A DNA stretch of 64,000 nt from JBHGBM01 sp041946965 (GTDB lineage Bacteria > Acidobacteriota > Terriglobia > Bryobacterales > Bryobacteraceae), in assembly GCA_041946965.1 (NCBI GenBank), contig JBHGBM010000008.1, positions 1-64,000 of the forward strand, written 5' to 3'. Shown in pieces: positions 33,717 to 42,072 of this stretch. Every line of letters starts with the position of its first letter. The first letter of the stretch is position 1. The position numbers were made by a program, and so were the translations under genes. The notes below the pieces were generated by a model. It was not told the DNA's origin and ran no database searches. It worked only from the letters and a program-made list of their open reading frames with translations.

Positions 33717-34963
33717 TGATCACCGCCTACCTTGAGACTCATGCCGGCCGGCTCGCCGGGATCCTGGGCGATCTGGTGCGCATCCCCTCGGAGAACCGGC
33801 CGCCCGGCGGCGCCGAACGCGCCTGCCAGGAGTACGTGGCGGGATTCCTCCGCAAACTCGGTTGGGACGTGGATGTGTACGCGCCCACGGATGTGCCGGG
33901 CATCGAGGAGCATCCGCTCTACTGGCCGGGGCGCGATTACACCGGCCGGTGCAACGTTACCGCGCGCCGGGCGGGCCGGGGCCAAGGGCGCTCGCTGCTG
34001 CTCAGCGGCCACGTGGATACCGTGCCGGCGGGCTCGCGCCCGTGGACGCGCCCGCCTTTCGGGGCGGTGCGGGAGGGTAATCGCCTGTACGGCCGCGGCT
34101 CGATGGACATGAAGGCGGGCCTCGCCGCCGCGCTGTGGCTGGCGGAAGCGCTGCATGCGATGCGGATCGAACTCGGCGGCGATCTGCTCGTCGAGAGCGT
34201 GGTGGACGAGGAATTCGGGGGCGTGAACGGCACGCTCGCGGCGCGCCTGCGCGGGCACCGCGCCGATGCCGCCATAATCTGCGAGCCCACCTCCTTGAGG
34301 ATCGCGCCGGCGCAGCGCGGCGGGCGGCTCGCACACGTGACACTCTCGGCGCCCGGCGACATCTTCGCCGATCAACAGGGCGGGGTGATCTCGCAGTTGC
34401 GCTGCCTGCTGGACGCGCTGCCGGCCTTCGCCGCCGCCCGCGAGGCGGGCGCGCCGCGGCACCCCTATTACGAGCACCTGGCGGCGCGGGCGCCGGTGGC
34501 GGTCACGTGTGTTTCGAGCGGAGCGTGGGGATTCGGCGAGCCCATCGCGGTGCCGGTCTCCTGCCGCGTGGAGATCTTCATGCAGGCCATGCCGGGGGAA
34601 ACGCGGGAGGAGATCGACGCCCAGTTTCTGGCGTGGCTGGAGGAAACCGCCGCAGGTTTTCCCGCCAGGCCCGAGGTGGCCTATCCGATCCGCTGGCTGC
34701 CCGCCTCGACGCTCACACCCGATGCCGCTCTGATCCGGGAGTTGGCCGAATCGGCGCGCGCCGTGCTGGGCCGCGAGCCGGCCGTGGAGGGCATGGAAGC
34801 GCCCTGCGACATGTACGTGTTCCACCAGATGGGCATCCCCGCGGTGCTGTGGGGGGCGCGCGGCGGCAACGCCCACGCGCCGGATGAATACGTGGAGCTC
34901 GATTCCGCCCTGGAGGCCGCAAAGGTGCTGGGCGACTTCGTGGTGCGGTGGTGCCGAGGATGA
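33716..34963 (+). CDS. M20 family peptidase/deacylase (ArgE/DapE-like)
   Basis: Encodes 415 residues. Metal and catalytic motifs: LLLSGHVDTVPAG (His, Asp), RLYGRGSMDMKAGLAAAL (bridging Asp), VVDEEFGGVNG (catalytic Glu and metal Glu), AIICEPTSL and a late GARGGNAHAPDEYVELDS (His). The dimerisation domain lies at about 195-310. This set is typical of ArgE/DapE/CPG2-type amidases that remove acyl or amino acid groups. The exact substrate cannot be told. Its stop overlaps the start of the aldo/keto reductase (ATGA at 34960), so both are translationally coupled. Confidence 0.92.
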   Translation: MITAYLETHAGRLAGILGDLVRIPSENRPPGGAERACQEYVAGFLRKLGWDVDVYAPTDVPGIEEHPLYWPGRDYTGRCNVTARRAGRGQGRSLLLSGHVDTVPAGSRPWTRPPFGAVREGNRLYGRGSMDMKAGLAAALWLAEALHAMRIELGGDLLVESVVDEEFGGVNGTLAARLRGHRADAAIICEPTSLRIAPAQRGGRLAHVTLSAPGDIFADQQGGVISQLRCLLDALPAFAAAREAGAPRHPYYEHLAARAPVAVTCVSSGAWGFGEPIAVPVSCRVEIFMQAMPGETREEIDAQFLAWLEETAAGFPARPEVAYPIRWLPASTLTPDAALIRELAESARAVLGREPAVEGMEAPCDMYVFHQMGIPAVLWGARGGNAHAPDEYVELDSALEAAKVLGDFVVRWCRG

Positions 34964-35835
34964 TCCCGGGGATCTCGCCGCTGGCGCTCGGCACGGTCGA
35001 GTTGGGAATGGACTACGGCTTCCGCGGCAGCGGGCATTACGGCCGCCCAGCCGCGGAAGAGGCCATCCGGCTGCTCCGCCGCGCGGTGGACCTAGGCATC
35101 ACGCTGTTCGACACCGCTCCCTCTTACGGCGACGCCGAGGCGCTGATCGGCCGCGCGCTGGCAGGCATGCGCGACCGGCCGCTGATCGCCACCAAGGTGG
35201 GGACACTGGAGCCCGCCGCAATGGCCGCGTCCATCGAGGCCAGCCTGCGCGCGCTCGGGGTGGAGCGTATCGATGTGCTCCAGATCCACTACGCCACGCC
35301 GGCCACCTTCGCCAACGACGATGCGCTGCGGGCGCTCGACGATGCGCGCCGCGCGGGAAAGGTGCGCTGGCTCGGCGCGAGTTTCTACGACGAGGACGCC
35401 GCGTACGCGGGCGCGGGCCGGTTCGACGCCATCCAGGTCCCCTTCAGCCTGCTGGACCAGAAGATGGCGCGGCGCGTGTTGCCGGCGGCGCGTGCGGCGG
35501 AAACCGCGGTGCTGGTGCGCTCGGCCTTCCTGCGGGGGATCCTGACGCCGCGGGTGCATGCCACACCCGAGCCTCTGGCGCGGCTGCGCGAGGCCGCGCT
35601 GGCGGCGCTCGCCGCGACCGGCGAGCCGGTCGAGCGCCTTGCGGAAGTGGCGCTGCGGTTCTGCCTCGGCGTGCCGGGCGTCACATCGGTGATCGTGGGG
35701 GTGCGCTCCATTCCCGAGCTCGAAGCCAACGCCGCCGCCGCGGCAAAGGGGGCGCTCGCCCTGCCCGAGGCCGGAAGGTTTTCCTTCGGTGACGATCCGA
35801 TTGTGAACCCGTCTACATGGCAAGGGTTGATTTAG
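34960..35835 (+). CDS. Aldo/keto reductase
   Basis: A 291-residue TIM-barrel oxidoreductase starting at ATG 34960, within the 4 bp overlap with the M20 gene; an upstream GTG at 34948 is possible but overlaps more. The AKR catalytic tetrad is visible: Asp and Tyr in LFDTAPSYGDAEALIGRAL, Lys in IATKVG, His in LQIHYATP. The cofactor end motif VTSVIVGVRSIPELEANA is also present. It is somewhat short but complete. Coupling to a deacylase suggests that both act on one modified substrate, which is inference. Its 3' end overlaps the convergent MFS gene by 23 bp. Confidence 0.92.
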   Translation: MIPGISPLALGTVELGMDYGFRGSGHYGRPAAEEAIRLLRRAVDLGITLFDTAPSYGDAEALIGRALAGMRDRPLIATKVGTLEPAAMAASIEASLRALGVERIDVLQIHYATPATFANDDALRALDDARRAGKVRWLGASFYDEDAAYAGAGRFDAIQVPFSLLDQKMARRVLPAARAAETAVLVRSAFLRGILTPRVHATPEPLARLREAALAALAATGEPVERLAEVALRFCLGVPGVTSVIVGVRSIPELEANAAAAAKGALALPEAGRFSFGDDPIVNPSTWQGLI

Positions 35836-37006
35836 GCCGCACGCGGAACAGCAGCGCGATGGACACCACCACCACCACCGCGCCGGCGCGCAGGCAGGTC
35901 TCCAGCCCTACAGCGTCTTTCAGATACCCGGCCAGCGGCGCCGAAAGCCCGCCGGCCAGGCATCCGCCCAGGTTGAAAATGCCGTAGCCGGTGGCGCGCA
36001 GGTCGTTGCGCGCGATCTGGCTCAGCACCGGCATATTGTTGGCGTCGTAGAAACCCTTGCCGATGCCGAACGCCACCAGCGCGAGGATCAATCCCGCCGT
36101 GGAGTCCACCAGCCCCAGCAGGAACAGCGCGGGAGCGTTCACCAACAACCCGGTGACCTGAGTAAAGACGCGCCCGCGCGGCGTGGCCGAAGCCCACCAG
36201 TCCGCCACCCAGCCTCCACCCAGAATGCCAATCACCCCGGCGAGGTGAACGAAGATGGTGTAAAATCCGGCGCGCGCCAGATCCATGTGGAAGTGCTCGT
36301 AGAGGAACAGCGGCAGCCAGGTGTAGAGCATCCAGTTGGCCACCGAGGTGGTCATGAACACGATCAGCATGGGCACATAGCCGGGAGTGCGCAGCAACTC
36401 CGCGATGGAGCCGCGGAATTGCGGCTCGACGGTGGGCCGCGCCTCGCGCGTGCGCGCCAGCACCGGCGCGAGCACCATCATGTACACCACACCGGCGGCG
36501 CCCAGGATGCCGAACGCCCAGCGCCAGCCGAACTGCTGCCCCAGCCACCCGCCCGCGCCGCCCAGGATCAAGCCCGCGTAAACGCCGCTGATGTGGATGC
36601 CGGTGGCGAGCGAGCGCGTTTTCTCCCCGTGCCGGTCGGCGATGAGCGCCAGCGCCGCCGGCAGATAGAATGCCTCGCTCACCCCCATGGCGCCGCGCAG
36701 CGCGAGCAGTTGTCCCGCGGTGCGCGCCTGCCCGGTGGCCCAGGTGACCAGGGACCAGACCAGCAGGCTGATGCCGATCACGCGCCGCCGCCCGAAGCGG
36801 TCGGCCACATAGCCGCACACCGGACTGAGCACCGCGTAGACCCACAGGAAGGCCGTCCCCAGCAGGCCCAACTCCAGGTTGGACATGTTGAGGTCCGCGC
36901 GCAGCAGCGGCAGTACGGAGAAGATCACCTGCCGGTCGAGGTAATTCAGCGCGGCCACCACCCACAGCACCGCGACCAGCACCCAGGGATTGATTTCACG
37001 CCGCAT
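35813..37006 (-). CDS. MFS transporter
   Basis: From ATG 37006 this is a 397-residue protein with 12 membrane helices. MFS signatures: ALNYLDRQVIFSVLPLLRADLNMSNLELGLL near the first helix (D-R-x-x-x-S type of the ACS/sialic-acid-like family) and GYVADRFGRRRVIGISLL in the loop between helices 2 and 3. The central loop LARTREARPTVEPQF divides the two halves. It likely imports organic anions or sugars acids. It overlaps the upstream MetE-like gene by 11 bp, so the two form an operon; the overlap also fixes the start, since the longer frame runs antisense-like through that gene. Substrate unknown. Confidence 0.92.
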   Translation of the reverse strand: MRREINPWVLVAVLWVVAALNYLDRQVIFSVLPLLRADLNMSNLELGLLGTAFLWVYAVLSPVCGYVADRFGRRRVIGISLLVWSLVTWATGQARTAGQLLALRGAMGVSEAFYLPAALALIADRHGEKTRSLATGIHISGVYAGLILGGAGGWLGQQFGWRWAFGILGAAGVVYMMVLAPVLARTREARPTVEPQFRGSIAELLRTPGYVPMLIVFMTTSVANWMLYTWLPLFLYEHFHMDLARAGFYTIFVHLAGVIGILGGGWVADWWASATPRGRVFTQVTGLLVNAPALFLLGLVDSTAGLILALVAFGIGKGFYDANNMPVLSQIARNDLRATGYGIFNLGGCLAGGLSAPLAGYLKDAVGLETCLRAGAVVVVVSIALLFRVRPKSTLAM

Positions 37007-38102
37007 GGGCGCGCACGCGGGCGGCGGCTTCGGCCAGCCGCCTGAGCTTCTCGAAAGCCTCGTCGATGGAGGGGGGCTCGGAGGCGTCCGGAGCGAAGCC
37101 GCAGTCCGGGTTGAGCGCGATGCGCGCGGGCCCGAGCTTACTGGCGCCGGTCTCCGCGATAGCGGCCATGTCCTCCACGGCTTGCAGCGCTTCCGTACGC
37201 ACGTCAACCACGCCCATGCCCACGCCGAGATGGGGCGGCAGGAATTCGAGGTCCGAGGCGTCGCCGGTGCCCTGGTAGGCGAACTCGAGGTTGACACGAT
37301 CGGCTTTGAGCGCGGCCAGGCGCGGCAGCAGGGGCTTGTAATCGCCGCGAACGTCGCTGCGGCGCCTGTAGACGCTATGGCAGCAGTGCAGGTGCACTTC
37401 GGCCGGCACGCCTTCGATCACGCGGTTGATGGCAGCCACGGCTTCCGGAACCTGGACGTCGGGATCCCACTGGCGGCGCAGGCGCTCGTCGTGCGAGCCT
37501 TCCCCGGCCATGAGCTGCCGGTCGCAGAAATAGGTGAGCGCGGGGTCGTCGACCTGCACGATGTCCACGCCGGCTTCGGCCACGGCGCGCGCCTCGGCGG
37601 AGAGAATTTCCGCCAGGTGCTCCATGTAGTGCTGGTAAGTCGGGTAGGCGTCGCGGCTGTAATCGGCGTGCCAGTACCGTATGGCGATGAGGAACGGGCT
37701 GGGAAGCGCGAACTTGGTCAGGCGGGTCGCGTTCGAAACCAGGAAGCGCGCATCGGCGGCGAATACCGGATCGCGCGGCTGCATGCGCCGGACCACCACG
37801 CGGTGGTATTTCACTTCGCCGGCGTGCTCGTAGCGGCGCGAGCGTTCCACGCCGCCCACCCGGTCGAGGAACTCGTCCACGTATTGGATGCGGCGCCACT
37901 CGCCGTCGCTGACCACGTCGAGCCCGGCCAATTCCTGGAGGCGTATGGCGAAGCGCACGAAGTCGTCCAGCATGGCCTGGAAGCGCACGGGCGGCATTTC
38001 GCCGCGCCGCGCCAGCAGATGGCGGACGGCCTGCGGCCGCGGCAGCGACCCGATGGGATGCGTGTAGAAGGGCGGCAGTTTGGATGTGCGGGCGGTCTTC
38101 AT
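36996..38102 (-). CDS. Cobalamin-independent methionine synthase C-terminal-type methyltransferase
   Basis: A 368-residue protein equal to the catalytic half of MetE (full MetE is about 750). It begins LPPFYTHPIGSLPRP and has the QVDDPALTYF block, the zinc ligands in EVHLHCCHSVYR (His and Cys) and the later NPDCGFAPDA (Cys), plus LNPDCG context typical of MetE. The N-terminal substrate-delivery domain is missing. Stand-alone forms transfer methyl or alkyl groups between thiols or other small molecules, for example in methionine formation from alternative donors or in epoxyalkane:CoM chemistry. It is followed at 11 bp overlap by an MFS transporter, so it may act on an imported methylated compound. 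Confidence 0.9.
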   Translation of the reverse strand: MKTARTSKLPPFYTHPIGSLPRPQAVRHLLARRGEMPPVRFQAMLDDFVRFAIRLQELAGLDVVSDGEWRRIQYVDEFLDRVGGVERSRRYEHAGEVKYHRVVVRRMQPRDPVFAADARFLVSNATRLTKFALPSPFLIAIRYWHADYSRDAYPTYQHYMEHLAEILSAEARAVAEAGVDIVQVDDPALTYFCDRQLMAGEGSHDERLRRQWDPDVQVPEAVAAINRVIEGVPAEVHLHCCHSVYRRRSDVRGDYKPLLPRLAALKADRVNLEFAYQGTGDASDLEFLPPHLGVGMGVVDVRTEALQAVEDMAAIAETGASKLGPARIALNPDCGFAPDASEPPSIDEAFEKLRRLAEAAARVRAHAA

Positions 38103-38141
38103 GATCTTCCAAGTTTAGAACGGACAGGCGCCGCATCGTGA

Positions 38142-38156
38142 TATACACGAAGGGTG
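38142..38156 (+). promoter_or_regulatory. -10-like box upstream of the heparinase-like gene (leaderless candidate)
   Basis: TATACA at 38142-38147 lies exactly 6 nt before the GTG at 38154, so the expected +1 is the first base of the start codon. AAGG at 38150-38153 would be too close for a normal ribosome site. Confidence 0.45.
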
Positions 38157-39959
38157 GCACAGACAACCAGGCGCGAATTCGCCGCAACCTTGATGGGGGC
38201 CGCGGCAGCCGATCAGGCGTCCGTTTTGAAGACGCTCAAGCGCGGGCACCCGCGCGTCATCGTGGACAGCCGGACCGGGGCGCGCATCAAGGCTTTGACC
38301 GCGAGGTCGCCGGTGGCGGCCAGGATCTACCGCACGCAGCGCGCCGAAGCGGAACAGATTCTCAGTGCCGCGCCCAGCCGCTACGAGATCCGCGACGGCC
38401 GCCGCCTGCTCTCCGTCAGCCGGCAGGTTAAGGAACGGGTACATACCCTGGCGCTGGTCTATCTGGTGGAGAACGATGACCGCTGCGTCGAGCGCATCTG
38501 GCGGGAACTGGAAGCCGCGGCGCAGTTCCGCGACTGGAACCCGAGCCACTTCCTCGATACCGCCGAGATGACCTACGCATTCGGCATCGCTTACGACTGG
38601 CTCTTCGACCGCTGGTCCGAGGGGCGGCGCAAGACGCTGCGGGAGGCCATTCTGCGGCTTGGCCTCGATCCGGGCCTCGAAGTGTACGGCAGCGCCTCGG
38701 GCTGGCACAAACGCGACAACAACTGGAACCAGGTCTGCAACGGCGGGCTCGCAGCCGGCGCTCTGGCGATTGCGGACGAAGCGCCGGAGACGGCCGCGAA
38801 GATTCTGGCCGCGGGAATCCACAGCCTGCCCCTGGCCATGCGGCACTACGGGCCGGATGGCGCCGGCACCGAAGGCGCCACTTACTGGGATTACGGCACG
38901 CGTTTCAACGTGAAGATGATTGCGGCGCTCGAAACCGCGCTCGGCAGCGATTTCGGGCTGGCGGCGCTGCCTGGCTTCGCCGAAAGCGGCCTCTACCAGA
39001 TCTATCTGGCCGGCGCGGGCGGCCTCGCCCTCGATTTCGAAGACTGCGGGCTCAGCCGTCTTTCCAGCCCCATGCACTTCTGGATGGCGCGCCGCTTCCG
39101 CAAGCCCGAGTACAGTTGGTTCCGGCTGGCGGAACTGGAAGGCCCGCAGTCGCGCGCCGGCATCCTCGACCTGCTGTGGTTCGACGACAGCGGCAAGGGC
39201 TACGACCCCAAGCGCCTCCCGCTCGACAAATACTTCCGCGAGGCCGAACTGGTGTGCGCGCGGAGCGCCTGGTCTGATCCCACGGCGCTGGTGGTGGCCA
39301 TGCAGGCGGGGAACAGCAATAACTTCGCCGGGCACCGCAGCCTGGATTTGGGAACCTTCATTCTGGAATCCGGCGGGGTGCGCTGGATCATCGACTCCGG
39401 CGTGGACCACGAGACCTATCAGACGCACCGCAATCACATCCGGCGGCAGGACTTCTACCGCATCCGGGCGGAGGGCCACAACGTACTGGTGATCAACCCG
39501 GATAAGGGGCCGGACCAGGATCCGCGGGCGTTTGCGCGCGTGACCTCCTATAACTCGACGCCGGAGCTCGTAACCGCGACCTTCGACCTCACGCCGGCTT
39601 ACGCGCGGCACGCGCAACGCGTGGAGCGCAAGCTGGAGGTCATCGGCCGGCGGCGCGTCCGCGTCACCGACCGCGTCACCGCCGCGGCGCCGGCGGAGCT
39701 ATGGTGGTTCGCCCACACCGCGGCCGCCGTGGAGCTGTCCCCGGACAAACGCGCGGCCGTGTTGCGCCAGCAGGGCAAGACGTTTTCGGCGCGCGTGCTT
39801 TCCCCGGCGAACGCGGAGCTCCGGGTTATGCCCGCCGAACCGCTGCCCTCGAGCCCCAACCCCACGCCGCAGGCCGGAAACGAAGGCCGGCGCAAACTCG
39901 CCCTGCGCCTGGCGAACGTGCGCGATGCCGAGATCGCGGTGATGTTCGAACCCGCGTAG
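38154..39959 (+). CDS. Heparinase II/III-like protein with Tat-type leader
   Basis: Encodes 601 residues from a GTG start. The leader TTRREFAATLMGAAAA is twin-arginine-like. The N-terminal half (about 30-290) is an alpha/alpha barrel with SHFLDTAEMTYAFGIAYDWLFD and NNWNQVCNGGLAAGALAIADE; the C-terminal half (about 330-600) is a beta-sandwich with GNSNNFAGHRSLDLGTFILESGGVRW and IDSGVDHETYQTHRNHIRRQDFY, a typical heparinase II/III core. Such enzymes cleave uronic-acid-containing glycans by beta-elimination. Tat export suggests periplasmic action. No sulfatase is adjacent here, although one lies at the left end of the window. Substrate could be an alginate-, heparan- or ulvan-like polymer. Confidence 0.88.
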   Translation: MAQTTRREFAATLMGAAAADQASVLKTLKRGHPRVIVDSRTGARIKALTARSPVAARIYRTQRAEAEQILSAAPSRYEIRDGRRLLSVSRQVKERVHTLALVYLVENDDRCVERIWRELEAAAQFRDWNPSHFLDTAEMTYAFGIAYDWLFDRWSEGRRKTLREAILRLGLDPGLEVYGSASGWHKRDNNWNQVCNGGLAAGALAIADEAPETAAKILAAGIHSLPLAMRHYGPDGAGTEGATYWDYGTRFNVKMIAALETALGSDFGLAALPGFAESGLYQIYLAGAGGLALDFEDCGLSRLSSPMHFWMARRFRKPEYSWFRLAELEGPQSRAGILDLLWFDDSGKGYDPKRLPLDKYFREAELVCARSAWSDPTALVVAMQAGNSNNFAGHRSLDLGTFILESGGVRWIIDSGVDHETYQTHRNHIRRQDFYRIRAEGHNVLVINPDKGPDQDPRAFARVTSYNSTPELVTATFDLTPAYARHAQRVERKLEVIGRRRVRVTDRVTAAAPAELWWFAHTAAAVELSPDKRAAVLRQQGKTFSARVLSPANAELRVMPAEPLPSSPNPTPQAGNEGRRKLALRLANVRDAEIAVMFEPA

Positions 39960-39967
39960 CCACCCTG

Positions 39968-40705
39968 CTACGGCGCCAGCCCTTCCACGCTGGTGAACGG
40001 CCCCGTAGGGTTGAACCGCAGGCCGATGATGTTGAACCAGCCGCCCGGCTGGGGAGCAAACTCGATAGTGCCGCGCTTCCCCGCGGTCACCGGGAACTGG
40101 TCGGCGAGCGAGAACGAAGTCTGCGCGCCGGCCGGCAGGTTCAGAACGGCCGTCTGAATGCTGCGCCCGGTCTCGTCGCGGATGGTCACGTCCACCGCGG
40201 CGGCGTTCAACCTGGATGCATTCGCCATGCCGAACCCCGTGGCCGCCGACGAGATGTGATCGAAGACGAAGACCTTGCTGGTCGTGGCGGTGCGCATGGA
40301 GGGCACCACCACCTCGTAATCGGGCCGCCCGGCGACGCGCTGGCGCATGACGGCGCTTATGGCCATGTGCCCGGAGGTTTGCACGTCCATGTCGGCCCAG
40401 CCAATCGTGGTATTCGCCGCGTTGCCCAGCGTTTCCAGCGTGGCCACGCCGCCCGGGGGAAGGTTGACGGTTACTTGGGAGACCGGAGACCCTCCCGATA
40501 CCCCGGAGAACGAAACCGGCAGGGCGCTGCCGTCGCGCGCCCAGAGGTGGATGATGGCCTGGCCGGGAGCCAGCGTCGCGAGGTTCACAATTACGAACGT
40601 GGTCTGCCAGGAGCCGCCGTCAACGATGTGGGGGACATAAACCGTCGAATTCACGTCGGCCAGCAACGAGGTTGCGGCCAGCACTGCGAGCGCTACGTAT
40701 TTCAT
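39968..40705 (-). CDS. Secreted hypothetical protein
   Basis: A 245-residue protein starting MKYVALAVLAATSLLAD (signal peptide). A GTG at 40711 could add two residues. The mature chain is all-beta: VNSTVYVPHIVDGGSWQTTFVIVNLATLAPGQA, then PVSQVTVNLPPGGVATLETLG and a later RQRVAGRPDYEVVVP, ending with an FAPQPGGWFNIIGLRFNP strand. This type of two-domain beta-sandwich is common in secreted Acidobacteria proteins, but I know no function. It converges with the heparinase-like gene (8 bp between stops) and is divergent from the CE15 esterase. Likely extracellular. Confidence 0.75.
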   Translation of the reverse strand: MKYVALAVLAATSLLADVNSTVYVPHIVDGGSWQTTFVIVNLATLAPGQAIIHLWARDGSALPVSFSGVSGGSPVSQVTVNLPPGGVATLETLGNAANTTIGWADMDVQTSGHMAISAVMRQRVAGRPDYEVVVPSMRTATTSKVFVFDHISSAATGFGMANASRLNAAAVDVTIRDETGRSIQTAVLNLPAGAQTSFSLADQFPVTAGKRGTIEFAPQPGGWFNIIGLRFNPTGPFTSVEGLAP

Positions 40706-40802
40706 GGTCACGCTCCTACCGACATTTTAGGGCGTGCCGGGGAAGGCGGGTTAGCCGGCGGCGGGAAGCCGCCCGGCTCTGTTGTTATATCCTGAACCTC
40801 TG

Positions 40803-40818
40803 AGGAGGAACTCAGGCA
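40803..40818 (+). promoter_or_regulatory. Strong ribosome binding site of the CE15 gene
   Basis: AGGAGGAACT at 40803-40812 is a near-perfect Shine-Dalgarno sequence 7-9 nt before ATG 40818. It decides the start of the esterase in favour of the signal-peptide methionine over the upstream in-frame ATG at 40782. A TATATC -10-like box lies at about 40785-40790. Confidence 0.7.
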
Positions 40819-42071
40819 TGAAACTGTTGCCGTTGCTTGCGCTGGCTTCGGCCGCATTGTTGGCGCAGACACAAACCAACTACGATGAGAGCAAGGCGGG
40901 CGCTTATAAGCTGCCGGACCCGCTGGTGCTGGCAAACGGCCGGCCGGTGCGCGACGCCACGACGTGGATGAAGCTGCGCCGGCCGGAAGTGTTCCGGCTG
41001 TTTCAGACCAACGTCTACGGCCGCAGCCCCGCCAGGCCCGCCCGCGTGCGCTACGAGCAGTCCCCGGTGGACAAGCAGGCGCTCGGGGGCAAGGCCGTGC
41101 GCAAGCAGGTCAGGGTGCACTTCACGGACAAGCCGGACGGCCCGAAGATGGACATCCTCATCTACCTCCCGGCCGGCGCCAGGCGGCCCGTGCCGCTCTT
41201 CGCGGGGCTGAATTTCGGAGGCAACCAGTCCGTGGCCGCCGACCCGGGCGTCCCGCTCCGCGAAATCTGGGTCCGCGACCCGCAAACCAGGAAGGCCACG
41301 AAGATCATCGCGCCCGAAAGCTCGCGCGGCCGTTCGGCCGGCCAGTGGCAGGTGGAGAAGATTCTCTCGCGGGGCTACGGCTTGGCCACCATCTTCTACG
41401 GCGATATCGAGCCGGATTACAACGGCGGCATGTCCTACGGCGTGCGGTCGCTCTACCCCAAGCCGGGGCCCGAGGAGTGGGGCGCGATCGGTGCGTGGGC
41501 GTGGGGCCTGAGCCGCGCCATGGATTACTTCGAAACCGACCGCGAGATCGACGCCAAACGCGTGGCCGTGATGGGTCACTCCCGCCTTGGAAAGACCGCG
41601 CTGTGGGCCGGAGCCTCGGACACGCGCTTCGCACTGGTGATCTCGAACGATTCCGGCGAGGGCGGCGCGTCGCTCTCCCGCCGCTGGTACGGGGAAACCG
41701 TGCAGAACCTGAACACCAGCTTCCCGCACTGGTTCTGCGCCAATTACGCGAAGTACAACGACCGCGTCAGCGAATTGCCCGTGGACCAGCACGAACTGCT
41801 GGCGCTGATCGCGCCGCGCCCGGTTTATGTGGCCAGCGCCGAAGAAGACCGCTGGGCCGATCCCAAGGGCGAGTTCCTCTCCGCCGTCCATGCCGGGCCG
41901 GTGTACGCGCTGTTCGGCAAGCAGGGCCTGGGAACGGACCAGATGCCGGGCATTCACCAGCCGCTCATGGGCGCCATCGGCTATCACATCCGCGCCGGCA
42001 AGCACGATGTGACCGCCTACGACTGGGACCAGTACCTGAACTTCGCCGACATGCACCTGCGGGGGAAGTGA
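40818..42071 (+). CDS. Glucuronoyl esterase-like secreted hydrolase (CE15 type)
   Basis: A 417-residue protein with a signal peptide (MKLLPLLALASAALLAQTQ). The body shows MDILIYLPAGARRPVPLFAGLNFGGNQ, RSAGQWQVEKILSRGYGLATIFYGDIEPD, the nucleophile motif VAVMGHSRLGKTALWAGA (Ser), ISNDSGEGGASLSRRWYGE (arginine/aspartate region), and APRPVYVASAEEDRWADP followed by the His in GIHQPLMGAIGYHIR. These are the bacterial CE15 glucuronoyl esterase motifs, which split ester bonds between lignin alcohols and glucuronic acid in xylan. A clear RBS fixes the start. It fits a plant-cell-wall degrading lifestyle shared with the heparinase-like gene. A related acyl esterase is the alternative. Confidence 0.88.
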   Translation: MKLLPLLALASAALLAQTQTNYDESKAGAYKLPDPLVLANGRPVRDATTWMKLRRPEVFRLFQTNVYGRSPARPARVRYEQSPVDKQALGGKAVRKQVRVHFTDKPDGPKMDILIYLPAGARRPVPLFAGLNFGGNQSVAADPGVPLREIWVRDPQTRKATKIIAPESSRGRSAGQWQVEKILSRGYGLATIFYGDIEPDYNGGMSYGVRSLYPKPGPEEWGAIGAWAWGLSRAMDYFETDREIDAKRVAVMGHSRLGKTALWAGASDTRFALVISNDSGEGGASLSRRWYGETVQNLNTSFPHWFCANYAKYNDRVSELPVDQHELLALIAPRPVYVASAEEDRWADPKGEFLSAVHAGPVYALFGKQGLGTDQMPGIHQPLMGAIGYHIRAGKHDVTAYDWDQYLNFADMHLRGK

Positions 42072-42072
42072 A

